Origin: an uncultured Eubacteriales bacterium
GTDB taxonomy: Bacteria; Bacillota; Clostridia; Oscillospirales; Acutalibacteraceae
Length of the DNA: 64,000 nt
Assembly: GCA_934647945.1 (NCBI GenBank)
Contig: CAKUFK010000001.1
Span: 310,001 to 374,000 of the forward strand
Direction of reading: 5' to 3'
The notes beneath the pieces are model-generated. The model made no database searches and was not told the DNA's origin. It was given only the letters and a program-made list of their open reading frames with translations. Shown one piece after another: positions 8,184-17,420 of this stretch. The translations under genes and the position numbers were made by a program. Each line of letters starts with the position of its first letter. Position 1 is the first letter of the stretch.

Positions 8184-10043
8184 TCAGCCCGCTTCCTCGG
8201 TATTTTCAAACTGGGAGTTGTAGAGCTGGGCGTAGAAGCCGCCTTTGGCGAGGAGCTCCTCGTGGCTGCCCTGCTCGACGATATCGCCGTCCCGCATCAC
8301 CAGGATGCTGTCCGCGTCCCGGATGGTGGAGAGACGGTGGGCGATGATGAAGCTGGTCCGGCCCCGCATCAGGTTATCCATCGCCTTCTGGATCCGTACC
8401 TCGGTGCGGGTATCGACCGAGCTGGTCGCCTCGTCGAGAATCAGGATTTTGGGATCGGCCAGGATGGCCCTCGCGATGGTCAGGAGCTGCTTCTGTCCCT
8501 GGGAGACGTTGCTGGCCTCCTCATTGAGCTCCATGTCATAGCCGTTTGCCAGCGTCTGGACAAAGTGGTGCACGTGAGCGGCCTTGGCGGCGGCCACGAC
8601 CTCTTCATCGGTGGCGTCCAGCCGTCCATATCGGATATTCTCCCGGATGGTGCCGTTGAACAGCCAAGTATCCTGGAGCACCATGCCGAACATCTGCCTG
8701 AGCTCGCTGCGGTTGAAGTCCCGGATGTCATGCCCATCCACCAGGATGGCGCCTGCGTTCACGTCATAAAACCGCATGAGCAGCTTGATCATGGTGGTCT
8801 TGCCGGCGCCGGTCGGGCCGACAATGGCGATTTTCTGCCCGGGCTTCACGTGGGCGGTGAAATCGTGGATGATGATTTTATCCGGGTTGTAGCCGAAGCT
8901 GACATGCTCGAAATCCACCCGGCCTTCCAGGCCGTCGATCGATACGGGATGCTCCACCGTAATGTCCTCCTCGGACTCCTCCAGGAATTCGAACACCCGC
9001 TCGGACGCGGCCGCCGTGGACTGGAGCATGTTGGCCACCTGAGCCACCTGGGCAAAGGGCTGGGTGAACATGCGGACATACTGGACGAAGGAGACGATGG
9101 CCTCCACGCCGATCCGGCCCCGGATGACCAGCCAACCGCCCAGCACCGACACCACGACATAACCGAGGTTGCCGATGAACTGCATCATGGGCTGCATCAT
9201 ACCCGAGAGGAACTGGGATTTCCAAGCCGATTTGTACAGGGTCTCGTTGGTTTCATCGAACCGCTCGACCGTTTTGTCCTCATGGTTGAACGCCTGAACG
9301 ATGTTGTGCCCGCCGTAGACCTCCTCCACCTGGCCGTTGATGTGCCCCAGGTATTCCTGCTGGGATTTGAAAAACTTCTGAGAACGCTTGACGATGAAGC
9401 TTATGCACAGCATCGATATGGGCAGGATGCACAGCGCCGCCAGGGTCAGCTCCCAGCTGATGGTCAGCATCATCACCAGCACGCCGACCACCTGGGTGAC
9501 GGAGGTGATGAGCTGGGTGATGCTTTGGTTGAGGCTCTGGCTGAGGGTATCCACGTCGTTGGTCACGCGGGAGAGCACCTCGCCGTGGGTCTTGGTATCA
9601 AAGTATTTCATAGGCAGGCGGTTGATTTTCCGGGAGATCTCCCGCCGCAGGTTATACGACACTTTTTGGGACACGCCGGTCATCAGAAAGCCCTGCACGA
9701 CCGTCAGCCCCGAGCTGAGCAGGTACATGCCCAGCAGGATCAGCAGGATGCGGCCCACGTACACGAAGTCGATGCCGCCGCCGGGAACCCCAGACACCAT
9801 CTCCACGACACCGTCGACAATGGCCTCGTTGGCGTACATGAGCACCTTGGGCCCGTAAATGTTCAGCAGCACGCCGCCCACGGCGAAGACCAGCACCAGG
9901 ATGATCGACACCTTGTAGCGTGAGATATACCGGAGGAGCTTTTTCATGGTGCCGCCGAAGTCCTTGGCCTTTTCGCCGCCGAAGCGGCCGGGGCCGTGGC
10001 CCATGCCGCCCGGACGGGCGGGGGGACGTTTTTCGTCGCTCAT
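8184..10043 (-). CDS. ABC exporter half-transporter, canonical nucleotide site (TMD-NBD)
   Basis: 619 residues: a charged N-terminal region, six predicted membrane helices at about 50-330, then the ATPase domain. The ATPase has Walker A GPTGAGKTT, signature VSQGQKQ, and Walker B ILILDEATSSVD with the catalytic Glu. This fits the BmrD/YheH side of heterodimeric multidrug-type exporters. The start overlaps the stop of the partner gene by four bases (ATGA at 10040-10043), so translation is coupled. Substrate unknown; a MarR repressor heads the operon, which suggests drug or peptide export. Confidence 0.92.
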   Translation of the reverse strand: MSDEKRPPARPGGMGHGPGRFGGEKAKDFGGTMKKLLRYISRYKVSIILVLVFAVGGVLLNIYGPKVLMYANEAIVDGVVEMVSGVPGGGIDFVYVGRILLILLGMYLLSSGLTVVQGFLMTGVSQKVSYNLRREISRKINRLPMKYFDTKTHGEVLSRVTNDVDTLSQSLNQSITQLITSVTQVVGVLVMMLTISWELTLAALCILPISMLCISFIVKRSQKFFKSQQEYLGHINGQVEEVYGGHNIVQAFNHEDKTVERFDETNETLYKSAWKSQFLSGMMQPMMQFIGNLGYVVVSVLGGWLVIRGRIGVEAIVSFVQYVRMFTQPFAQVAQVANMLQSTAAASERVFEFLEESEEDITVEHPVSIDGLEGRVDFEHVSFGYNPDKIIIHDFTAHVKPGQKIAIVGPTGAGKTTMIKLLMRFYDVNAGAILVDGHDIRDFNRSELRQMFGMVLQDTWLFNGTIRENIRYGRLDATDEEVVAAAKAAHVHHFVQTLANGYDMELNEEASNVSQGQKQLLTIARAILADPKILILDEATSSVDTRTEVRIQKAMDNLMRGRTSFIIAHRLSTIRDADSILVMRDGDIVEQGSHEELLAKGGFYAQLYNSQFENTEEAG

Positions 10044-12289
10044 TGTGCCAATTCCTCCTTTGACAACTGGGATTCGGCAATCTGCCGGTATTCCTCACAG
10101 GACGCCATCAGTTCCTTGTGGGTGCCCCTGCCCACGATCTTCCCCTCGTCTAGAACGAGAATCTGGTCCGCGTGCAGGATGGTGCTGATCCGCTGGGCCA
10201 CGATGAGGACCGTGCTGTTCCGGGTCTGATCCCGGAGCGCGCGGCGCAGGGCCACGTCGGTCTTGTAGTCGAGGGCGGAAAAGCTGTCGTCGAAAATATA
10301 GACATCGGGATGGATAGCGATGGCGCGGGCGATGGACAACCGCTGCTTCTGGCCGCCCGAGACGTTGGTGCCCCCCTGGGAGATCTCGGAGCCATAGGTA
10401 TCCGGCTTCCGGGAGATAAAATCCTCCGCCTGGGCGATCCGCGCCGCCTGCATCATATCCTCATTTGTCACGGCGTCGCCGCCGTATTTCAGATTGCTTT
10501 CGATCGTCCCCGAGAAAAGCATGCCTTTCTGCGGCACATAGCCGATCCGGGCGCGCAGGTCGTGGAGGGGAACCTGCCGGACATCCGCGCCGCTGACCAG
10601 GATGCTTCCCTCGGACACGTCGTAGAACCGGGGGATCAGGTTAATCAGGGTGGATTTGCCGCTGCCGGTGGAACCGATGAAGGCCGTGGTCTCGCCCGGC
10701 TTGGCGGTGAAGCTGATGCCGGTGAGCACGTTTTCGTCGGCGCCCGGATAACGGAAGCTGACATCCCGGAACTCCACCACGCCCTTCCTGGCTTCATCGA
10801 AGGAGGCGGGAACCTCCGGATCCCGGATGACCGCCTCGGTCTGGATGACCTCCTCGATCCGCCTGGCCGACACCGCCGCCCGGGGCCACATGATCGACAT
10901 CATGCAGATCATGAGGAAGGCCATGACGATTTGCATCGTATACTGGATAAACGCCATCATGTCGCCGACCTGCATAGTGCCGTTCTGGATGCCATGGCCG
11001 CCGTTCCAGACGATCAAGAGGGTAATGCCGTTCATTACCAGCATCATCACCGGCATCATGCAGCTCATGACGCGGTTGACAAACAGATTGGTGCGGGTCA
11101 GGTTGCGGTTGGCCTTGTCGAACCGCTCCTCCTCGTACTTTTCGGTGCTGAAGGCCCGGATAACCGGCAGGCCGGTCAGGATCTCACGGGTGACCAGGTT
11201 GAGCTTATCGACCAGCTTCTGCATGAGATTGAATTTCGGCATGGCCACCACAAACAGCACCAAGACGATCGCGATGATCGCCAGCACCGCCACCCCGATG
11301 ATCCAGGCCATTGACGCATTGGTGCTCATCACCTTGAACACCCCGCCCACGCCCATGATGGGGGCGTAGAACACGATCCGCAGCAGCATGACGAAGAGCA
11401 TTTGGATCTGCTGGATGTCGTTGGTGCTCCGGGTGATGAGGGAGGCGGTGGAGAAGTGGTCGAACTCGGTATGGGAAAAGCCCACGACCTTGCGGAACAC
11501 CCGTCCCCGCAGCTCCCGGCCGAGGGCGGCCGCCACCCGGGCCGCCAAAAAGCTGACGAGGATGGTCACCGCCATGCTCAGCAGCGCAATTCCGAGCATT
11601 TTGGCGCCGGAAAGCAGCACATATCCGTTCTGGATCCCGTCGACGTCGATCCCCTCCGCCCGGTATTCCTCCTTCAGGTAGGCGGCGGCGCGGGAGTCGA
11701 GGACCGAATCGGGCAGGACGGCCATCTTGTCCCTGATGGCATCCACCATCGAAAGCCGCCCTTCCTCGGGCATCCCCGCGAACAACGCCAACATATCCTG
11801 GCCGCTCTCGAGCAGCCCGTCCGGCATGTCTGCGGCGAACATCCCGAGCATCTCCTCCGACGCGCCGCCCCCGCCGGAAAATCCCGACACGATCAGCATC
11901 GGCATTTTGAAAATCCCATCGAGGATTTCCCGCTCGTCCTCCGTGACCTTGCCGAGCTCATAGATGGGCTGGGTTTCGATCGCGGGAATCTGGCGCCGCA
12001 GCTTGTCGTAGACGGTATCGGAAAGGCTGTCCTTGTCCAGCAGGGTATACGACGCCTCCACCCGTTGCCGGTCCTCCCCGCCGATGAACAAAAAGAGCTT
12101 TTCCATTTCGCTCTGGCGGATATAGGTCGGCACCGCGTCCTCGATCCCGCCCTTCTGGATGCCGATGTCGACGATTTTGGCCGTATAATCGGGCAGGGAC
12201 AGGTCGCACATGGCCTGCACCACCAGCAGAAGCACAATGAGCAGGATGGGCAGGATGGATGTCTTCAGGTATTTGACCAATTTGAGCAT
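10040..12289 (-). CDS. ABC exporter half-transporter, degenerate nucleotide site, with large extracellular insertion
   Basis: 749 residues. The first membrane helix (about 13-33) is followed by a roughly 175-residue hydrophilic insertion before the second helix near residue 225, which must lie outside the cell. The ATPase has Walker A GSTGSGKST, signature VSGGQKQR, and Walker B VYIFDDSFSALD, where the catalytic Glu is Asp. That change is characteristic of the non-hydrolysing site in heterodimeric exporters (BmrC type), and the neighbour supplies the canonical partner. Start ATG 12289, 13 bp after marR. Confidence 0.92.
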   Translation of the reverse strand: MLKLVKYLKTSILPILLIVLLLVVQAMCDLSLPDYTAKIVDIGIQKGGIEDAVPTYIRQSEMEKLFLFIGGEDRQRVEASYTLLDKDSLSDTVYDKLRRQIPAIETQPIYELGKVTEDEREILDGIFKMPMLIVSGFSGGGGASEEMLGMFAADMPDGLLESGQDMLALFAGMPEEGRLSMVDAIRDKMAVLPDSVLDSRAAAYLKEEYRAEGIDVDGIQNGYVLLSGAKMLGIALLSMAVTILVSFLAARVAAALGRELRGRVFRKVVGFSHTEFDHFSTASLITRSTNDIQQIQMLFVMLLRIVFYAPIMGVGGVFKVMSTNASMAWIIGVAVLAIIAIVLVLFVVAMPKFNLMQKLVDKLNLVTREILTGLPVIRAFSTEKYEEERFDKANRNLTRTNLFVNRVMSCMMPVMMLVMNGITLLIVWNGGHGIQNGTMQVGDMMAFIQYTMQIVMAFLMICMMSIMWPRAAVSARRIEEVIQTEAVIRDPEVPASFDEARKGVVEFRDVSFRYPGADENVLTGISFTAKPGETTAFIGSTGSGKSTLINLIPRFYDVSEGSILVSGADVRQVPLHDLRARIGYVPQKGMLFSGTIESNLKYGGDAVTNEDMMQAARIAQAEDFISRKPDTYGSEISQGGTNVSGGQKQRLSIARAIAIHPDVYIFDDSFSALDYKTDVALRRALRDQTRNSTVLIVAQRISTILHADQILVLDEGKIVGRGTHKELMASCEEYRQIAESQLSKEELAQ

Positions 12290-12302
12290 CGAATCACTCC
12301 TT

Positions 12303-12782
12303 TCACGCCGGCCGGCAGGGCGGCATCACGTCGCCGTCGCAGACCGCCGTCAGGTTTTCTTTGATTTGCCGCAGAAAGCGCTTGAGCAGGAGCACTTCCT
12401 CCCGGGTAAAGTCGCTGAGGCTTTCCCGGTCGATGGTCTCGATCATGCGCTGTACGTCGCGGTGGACCTCACGGCCCTTTTCGGTCAGATAGACACGTGT
12501 GACCCTCTGGTCCCTCTCATCCTGGCGCCGGCAGATCAGATCGGCCTTCTCCATGCGCTGCAGCATGACGGCCACTGTGGGCGGGCGCACATGGAGGCGG
12601 CGGCTCAGCTCGATCTGGCTGAGTCCCCCGCTCTGGCTGAGCTCCAAAAGGACCGGCACCTGTCCCGGATGGAGGCTTTTGTCTTCCAGCATCGCGTAAT
12701 TGCGCAGAAAATACAGACGCATCGCCTGGGAGAGCAGCATCTGGAGCGTTTCTTCCTCTCTAGGCTCCGTCCGCTCCGGCAT
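12303..12782 (-). CDS. MarR family transcriptional regulator
   Basis: 159 residues with the MarR winged helix: LSQIELSRRLHVRPPTVAVMLQRMEKADLICR followed by the wing DERDQRVTRVYLTEKG. Members are usually repressors released by a small ligand and regulate the adjacent genes. The start is ATG 12782 (GAGGTG 7 bases upstream); an earlier ATG at 12797 has no ribosome site. First gene of an operon with the two exporter halves (13 bp gap). Two inverted repeats around its promoter are the likely binding sites, implying autoregulation. Confidence 0.92.
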   Translation of the reverse strand: MPERTEPREEETLQMLLSQAMRLYFLRNYAMLEDKSLHPGQVPVLLELSQSGGLSQIELSRRLHVRPPTVAVMLQRMEKADLICRRQDERDQRVTRVYLTEKGREVHRDVQRMIETIDRESLSDFTREEVLLLKRFLRQIKENLTAVCDGDVMPPCRPA

Positions 12783-12799
12783 GACCCAACACCTCATTT

Positions 12800-12815
12800 C
12801 ATTAGTTGGCTAATG
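12800..12815. promoter_or_regulatory. Putative MarR operator 1
   Basis: Perfect inverted repeat CATTAG-TTGG-CTAATG between the -10 and the marR start. The half-site ATTAG recurs at 12898-12911 with the same 4-base spacer, which makes a regulator site likely. Confidence 0.65.
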
Positions 12816-12828
12816 GTTATGTACCGAT

Positions 12829-12857
12829 ATTTTATGCAAAATGCTCCAGATAATCAA
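12829..12857 (-). promoter_or_regulatory. Promoter of the marR-ABC exporter operon
   Basis: Minus strand TTGATT, 17 bp, TAAAAT. The transcript would start close to operator 1, so a bound dimer would block initiation or early elongation. Confidence 0.65.
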
Positions 12858-12897
12858 GATGTCCAGGGCTTATTTAACAAAGCTTTCACATTTATTG

Positions 12898-12911
12898 ATT
12901 AGCCATCTAAT
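12898..12911. promoter_or_regulatory. Putative MarR operator 2
   Basis: ATTAG-CCAT-CTAAT, the same half-sites and spacer length as operator 1, about 97 bp further from the gene and upstream of the -35. It directly abuts the T-tract of the rbsK-side terminator. Confidence 0.5.
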
Positions 12912-12953
12912 AAAAAAGCCAGAGATTCCCCACCAAGTGAAGAAATCTCTGGC
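12911..12953 (-). terminator. Rho-independent terminator after the ribokinase-like gene
   Basis: Minus strand: 10-bp stem GCCAGAGATT with its complement around a 16-base loop, followed by six T. Lies 37 bp after the ribokinase stop. Confidence 0.85.
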
Positions 12954-12989
12954 AGCTTTATACAAACCTGAAAGAACTTTGCAGGATCC

Positions 12990-13883
12990 TTAGCAAGGGG
13001 CGAGATCCGCTTCCAGCACTTCCGCCATCGTGGGGATGGAGGGGGCAGCGCCCTGGCGGGATACCGCGAGGGAGGACGCGACCGACGCGATGCGGAGCGC
13101 CTCCTCCGGTTCCATCCCCGCCGTCGCGGCGGTCAGGAAAAATCCGGTAAAGGTGTCGCCCGCAGCCGTGGTATCCACGACCGGCACTTTATAAATGCCA
13201 TGCCGGCAGCGGGTGTGTCCATCGTCGTACACCGCGCCGCTCTTTCCCAGCGTAAGCACCACCACGGCCTCGGGATAGCGGCGGCGGAATTCCCGCAGGA
13301 TATCCTCCGGCGCCTCCTCTCCGGTCAGCTCCCGGCCCTCGATCTCGTTCAGAATGAAATACCGGATCTTTTCCAGCGGCAGCTTCCCGAGCTGATCGTT
13401 GATGGGGCTGGGATTGAGCGCGATTTCCATTCCCCGCCCGTATGCCTTTTCCACGATATAGGGCAGAAGGTTGATCTCGTTTTGCAGCAGCAGCACGTCT
13501 CCCCTATCGCAGGCCGCCAGCACCTGGTCGGCAAACGCCTCCGTGATCTGCAGGTTCGCGCCGCCATAAAGCAGGATACAGTTCTGCCCCTTCTTGTCCA
13601 CCTGGATGATCGCGTGCCCGCTGGCCTCATCGAGCTGACGGACGAAACGGGTATCGGTACCGCTCGCGGCGAGAAGGTCGAGCAGCATGCCGCCGTCCCG
13701 CCCGATACAGCCGGCGTGGAGGACCGTCGCACCCGCCCGGGCGAGCGCGACCGACTGGTTGAGGCCTTTGCCGCCGCAGAAGCGTACCAGCCGGTCGGAC
13801 GAGAGGGTCTCCCCCGCCCGCACAAAATGATCCACCGCGTACACCATATCGATATTCAGCGATCCGAAATTCAGCACTTTCAT
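12990..13883 (-). CDS. Ribokinase-like PfkB family carbohydrate kinase
   Basis: 297 residues. The N-terminal sugar-binding part has GSLNIDMVY and FCGGKGLNQSVALARAGA; the C-terminal PfkB signature DTTAAGDTFTGFF contains the catalytic Asp and anion-hole glycines. Closest in form to ribokinase (sugar to sugar-5-phosphate), but other sugars or nucleosides are possible. Start ATG 13883 with GGAGAG upstream. It is the last gene of the SDR-oxidoreductase-kinase run and ends at a terminator, so the three probably form one small carbohydrate catabolic operon. Confidence 0.88.
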   Translation of the reverse strand: MKVLNFGSLNIDMVYAVDHFVRAGETLSSDRLVRFCGGKGLNQSVALARAGATVLHAGCIGRDGGMLLDLLAASGTDTRFVRQLDEASGHAIIQVDKKGQNCILLYGGANLQITEAFADQVLAACDRGDVLLLQNEINLLPYIVEKAYGRGMEIALNPSPINDQLGKLPLEKIRYFILNEIEGRELTGEEAPEDILREFRRRYPEAVVVLTLGKSGAVYDDGHTRCRHGIYKVPVVDTTAAGDTFTGFFLTAATAGMEPEEALRIASVASSLAVSRQGAAPSIPTMAEVLEADLAPC

Positions 13884-13899
13884 CCGTCAAGCTCTCCTT

Positions 13900-14886
13900 T
13901 TATTCAAACAATATGCCCGCCTGAGCACGCATATGTTCGAGCATACAGCAGGTTTCAAGCGCTATGTCCGACCAGCGGGCCATTTCCTCCCGCATCTCCT
14001 CCCGGCGGAGGATCGCCCGGGCAAAGTCTGCCGCTTCGCCCCGCATGAGCTCCTCTTTGGAGACATCCCCCAGCAGTTTTTCCTCCGGCGCGTCCCCATT
14101 CTGATTATAGACAATCCGGATGCCCGTCAGCTTGGAAACCGATTCCAGCACGATCGTCCCCCGGTCCCCGATGATCTCGGAGCCCAGCCGGCTCTGCCCG
14201 GTCTTGGAATAGCTCAGGCTCACCTGGGTACCGGGATAGGTCCACAGGCTGCCGCCCGAGCCGTCCGCCCCCGTAGGCAGGAGAGAGGCGGCCGTGCGCA
14301 CCTCCTCCGGCTTCCCGAACAGGTCGAGCGCGGCATAAACGCAGTAAATCCCCAGATCCATCAGGCAGCCCCCGGCCATCCGGGGATTGAAGGCGTTGGG
14401 GATGCCGCCTTCCATCAGACGGACATACTGGGAGGATAGCTGCGAAAAGTCCAGCCTTGCCGAGGTGACGCGGCCGATCTTCTCCATGGCCCCATGCAGC
14501 ACGTCACGGCCGGCGATATGCAGCAGCATGATAGCCTCCATATAGACGAGCCCCTTCTCCCCCGCCAGATCCTGGAGCCGCCGCAGCCCTGCGGCCGTCA
14601 CGGCGATGGGCTTTTCACACAGCACATGCTTGCCATGCTCCAGGAAGAGGCGGCTGTGCTCCTCGTGCAGGATGTTGGGGCTGGCGATATACACCGCGTC
14701 GATATCGCTTTCCGCCATCCGGTCCAAATCGGTATAAACCGGCGGGGAGCCGAACCTTTCGGCCAGCGCCCGGCCCTTCTCCTCGCTCCGGGAATAGACG
14801 GCGGCCAGCTCCCATTTACCCGTCATCTGCGCTCCCCGGATATACGCTTCGGTAATCCAGCTTGTTCCAATCGTCCCGTATCTCAT
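13900..14886 (-). CDS. Gfo/Idh/MocA family NAD(P)-dependent oxidoreductase
   Basis: 328 residues. An N-terminal Rossmann fold (YGTIGTSWI, where the usual second glycine is altered) is followed by the family motif CEKPIA with EKP at 91-93, then the C-terminal alpha/beta substrate domain with GGCLMDLGIY. Oxidises or reduces sugars or inositol-like substrates; the exact substrate is unknown. ATG 14886 has a GAAAGGAGA site and overlaps the SDR stop by 4 bases (ATGA), indicating coupled translation; the longer open frame upstream is not needed. Confidence 0.9.
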   Translation of the reverse strand: MRYGTIGTSWITEAYIRGAQMTGKWELAAVYSRSEEKGRALAERFGSPPVYTDLDRMAESDIDAVYIASPNILHEEHSRLFLEHGKHVLCEKPIAVTAAGLRRLQDLAGEKGLVYMEAIMLLHIAGRDVLHGAMEKIGRVTSARLDFSQLSSQYVRLMEGGIPNAFNPRMAGGCLMDLGIYCVYAALDLFGKPEEVRTAASLLPTGADGSGGSLWTYPGTQVSLSYSKTGQSRLGSEIIGDRGTIVLESVSKLTGIRIVYNQNGDAPEEKLLGDVSKEELMRGEAADFARAILRREEMREEMARWSDIALETCCMLEHMRAQAGILFE

Positions 14887-15662
14887 GATTTCTCCTTTCC
14901 CGTGCGGTCCCCCCGTGTTTTGCGGCTCTGCATATGCCATGCCAGACGCATCAGCAGCCGGTCGGGCAGCAGGCGGCTTCCCACATGCACTGCCTTCATC
15001 CGCCATCCCGGCACGATCACCAGCCTGCCGCGGAACATCCCGTCCACCGCGGCTCTGGCCGCCCGTTCGCTGCTGATCCCCCTGACATGGAAACGCACGT
15101 CCGCCACCTCGTCGAACTCGGTGGCCACCGGCCCTGGGCAGAACACGCTGACTGTCACCCGACTGCCCATCCGCCGCAGCTCCTCATGGAGCGCCTCGGT
15201 CAGGCGGAGGACGTACGCTTTGGACGCATAGTACGACGACAAGAGCGGGCCGGGCAGGAACGCCGCCGAAGAGGCAACGTTGAGGATGTGCCCGGAGCCC
15301 CGCTCCACGAAGTCCCGGTAAAACAGCTTGGTCAGGATATGCAGGGCGCGGATGTTCACCTCGATGAGCCCCAGCTCCCGTCCGAGGTCCGTCTCATCAA
15401 AGGGACCGAACACCCCAAGCCCCGCGTCATTGACCAGGATATCCACCGGTTTTGCGCAGATGCGGCGGTGAAGCTCCACGCAGGCATCCGGATCGGAAAG
15501 GTCGCAGGGGACGGTTTCAACCGGCACCGGCAGCTCCGCCGCCAACTCTGCCAAGCGGGACTCCCGCCGGGCGACGAGCACCAGTTCGACGCCCCTCGCG
15601 GCAAGGCAGCGGGCGATATCCCGCCCGATCCCCGAACTGGCGCCTGTAACGACCGCTCTCAT
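14883..15662 (-). CDS. Short-chain dehydrogenase/reductase
   Basis: 259 residues, classical SDR. Cofactor motif TGASSGIG at 6-13, NDAG at 78-81 (usually NNAG), catalytic Ser in SS at 131-132, and YxxxK with Tyr144 and Lys148. The sequence AARGVELVLVARRESRL suggests NADP(H) preference. The C-terminal part (PGWRMKAVHVGSRLLPDRL) resembles SDRs annotated as acting on lipids or ketones, but the substrate is open. Coupled by ATGA to the next gene. Confidence 0.9.
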   Translation of the reverse strand: MRAVVTGASSGIGRDIARCLAARGVELVLVARRESRLAELAAELPVPVETVPCDLSDPDACVELHRRICAKPVDILVNDAGLGVFGPFDETDLGRELGLIEVNIRALHILTKLFYRDFVERGSGHILNVASSAAFLPGPLLSSYYASKAYVLRLTEALHEELRRMGSRVTVSVFCPGPVATEFDEVADVRFHVRGISSERAARAAVDGMFRGRLVIVPGWRMKAVHVGSRLLPDRLLMRLAWHMQSRKTRGDRTGKEKS

Positions 15663-15736
15663 CCCGTTCGTCTCCTTTTATCAAAGCATATTTTGACCCG
15701 CCTGTAAAGAGGAAAATGGAAATTCCCGGAAACCAT

Positions 15737-17347
15737 TCAGCGCTCGTAAACCGTGACGCCCTCTTTGATGGTGCGCAGCACCCGGATGTCCCGGATACGC
15801 CCGGGCTCCACCGTCAGCGGGTTTTCGTCGAGCAGGACAAAATCGGCCAATTTCCCCTCCCGGATGGACCCTTTGCGGTCTTCCTCAAAATACTGATAGG
15901 CCGCGTTAACCGTCACGGCCCGCAGCGCATCGAACGGGAGAAGCCGTTCCTCTTCCCCGAGCACACGGCCCGTGCGGGTGGTACGGGTGACGGCGCAGCC
16001 GACAGCCGTGAGCAGATCCGGCGGCAGGACGGGCGTATCCTGATGAAAGGTAAAGGGGAGCCCCTCCTTGAGCGCCGAAGCGGCCGGACTGATGGCCGAG
16101 GCGCGGGCAAGGCCGAAGTTCCGGATGTGGACATCCCCCCAATAATACGTATGGGCCACGAAAAAGGAGGGGATCATCCCCAAGGACCGCAGAGCGGACA
16201 ACTGATCCCGGCGGATAAGCTGAGCGTGGATCATCACCGGGCGGATATCCACTGGATGCAGCCCGCCCAGCACCCGCTCAAACGCGCCGATGAGCTGATC
16301 CGCCGCCGCGTCGCCGTTGCAATGGGCCAGCAGCTGCCGGCCCTCCTCGAGCGCCGCACGGACAAAGGCCTCCACCTCGCCGTCCGGATAAATCGGATAC
16401 CCCCGGTAGCCGTCTTCCCCGTTTTCATACGGCTGGGTCATCCAGGCCGTCCGTCCCTGGGGAGAGCCGTCCAAAAAAATTTTATAGCCGCCGAGGCGCA
16501 GACGTCCCCGGTAGCCCCGCGCATACTCCGGATGGCCGGCGAACAGTTCCCGGCTGTCCTTCATGTCGGCGTAGGCCACCACATCGGCGGTCAGCCGGCC
16601 GGCCTGCGCCATGGAGGAAAGTATCGCCCATTCCGGCTGTTTCGTCAGGCCGTCCTGTACCGTCGTGATGCCATGGCTGAGGTAAATCCGCTGCGCGGCG
16701 TCGAGCTGGCGGCCGAGCTGCTCGAGCGTGGGCTGCGGGATCCGGGCGGTATGGGAGGTAAAGGCCGTCTCCTCGAGATACCCGGACGGCGACCCGTCCT
16801 CCTCCCGTCCGATCACGCCCCCGTCCGGGTCGGGCGTATCGGCGGTGATGCCAAGCGCCTGCAGCGCCGCCGTATTGAGCACTCCCATGTGGCCCGAGGC
16901 GTGCGCGATGACGACGGGGTTTTCCGGGGCGGCCCGGTCGAGAAGGCGGCGGGTGGGATGGGCCTGTTCCTTCAGCGCGGTGTGGTCGTAGCCGAATCCG
17001 CTGATCCAGTCCCCCGGCCCCAGCCGTTTTTCCTCCCGGAACGCCCGGATCCGTTCGAGGAGCTCGTCAAATCCTGCCGCGCCCTCGAGCTGGACGAGCG
17101 AGAGGGTGTGCGCGTAGGCGGTGATATGGCTGTGGGGATCAATGAACGCGGGCAGGAGCACATGATGCTCCAGATCCACCTCTTTGGTTCCCGCGGGCGC
17201 GTCCAGCCGCACCTCGTCCAGCGTCCCTACTCTGTGTATCCGCCCGTCGACCGTGAGAACCGCCTCGGCGGCAAGCGTACTTTCCATCGTCAGGATGGTG
17301 CCGTTGGTATATAGACAGGCCTTCACCTTTGCGCCCCTTCCCTTCAT
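15737..17347 (-). CDS. YtcJ-like metal-dependent amidohydrolase
   Basis: 536 residues, the length typical of YtcJ-type amidohydrolases. A small beta domain comes first, then the metal motif DPHSH near residue 65, HCNGDAAAD, HAQLIRRDQL, and the late FHQDTPV/P loop. The C-terminal EGKLADFVLLDENPL is the usual amidohydrolase ending. Expected to hydrolyse an amide or cyclic amide in the cytoplasm; substrate unknown. ATG 17347 follows GGGAGG; a GTG 21 bases downstream also has a good site, so the start is not certain. It is 74 bp upstream of the SDR gene and may be co-transcribed. Confidence 0.88.
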   Translation of the reverse strand: MKGRGAKVKACLYTNGTILTMESTLAAEAVLTVDGRIHRVGTLDEVRLDAPAGTKEVDLEHHVLLPAFIDPHSHITAYAHTLSLVQLEGAAGFDELLERIRAFREEKRLGPGDWISGFGYDHTALKEQAHPTRRLLDRAAPENPVVIAHASGHMGVLNTAALQALGITADTPDPDGGVIGREEDGSPSGYLEETAFTSHTARIPQPTLEQLGRQLDAAQRIYLSHGITTVQDGLTKQPEWAILSSMAQAGRLTADVVAYADMKDSRELFAGHPEYARGYRGRLRLGGYKIFLDGSPQGRTAWMTQPYENGEDGYRGYPIYPDGEVEAFVRAALEEGRQLLAHCNGDAAADQLIGAFERVLGGLHPVDIRPVMIHAQLIRRDQLSALRSLGMIPSFFVAHTYYWGDVHIRNFGLARASAISPAASALKEGLPFTFHQDTPVLPPDLLTAVGCAVTRTTRTGRVLGEEERLLPFDALRAVTVNAAYQYFEEDRKGSIREGKLADFVLLDENPLTVEPGRIRDIRVLRTIKEGVTVYER

Positions 17348-17420
17348 CCGCCCTCCCGGCGAAAACTCATAGGCAATAGTATATCCCGGAAGCGGCAATT
17401 TACCACACCGGCGTCCAAAC

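Noticed and set aside
8151..9923. 590-codon plus-strand open frame opposite the ABC exporter
   Set aside because: His/Gly/Asp-rich antisense artefact of codon bias; the minus strand has all ABC motifs.
15716..17314. 532-codon plus-strand open frame opposite the amidohydrolase
   Set aside because: Antisense shadow, no motif or start signal.
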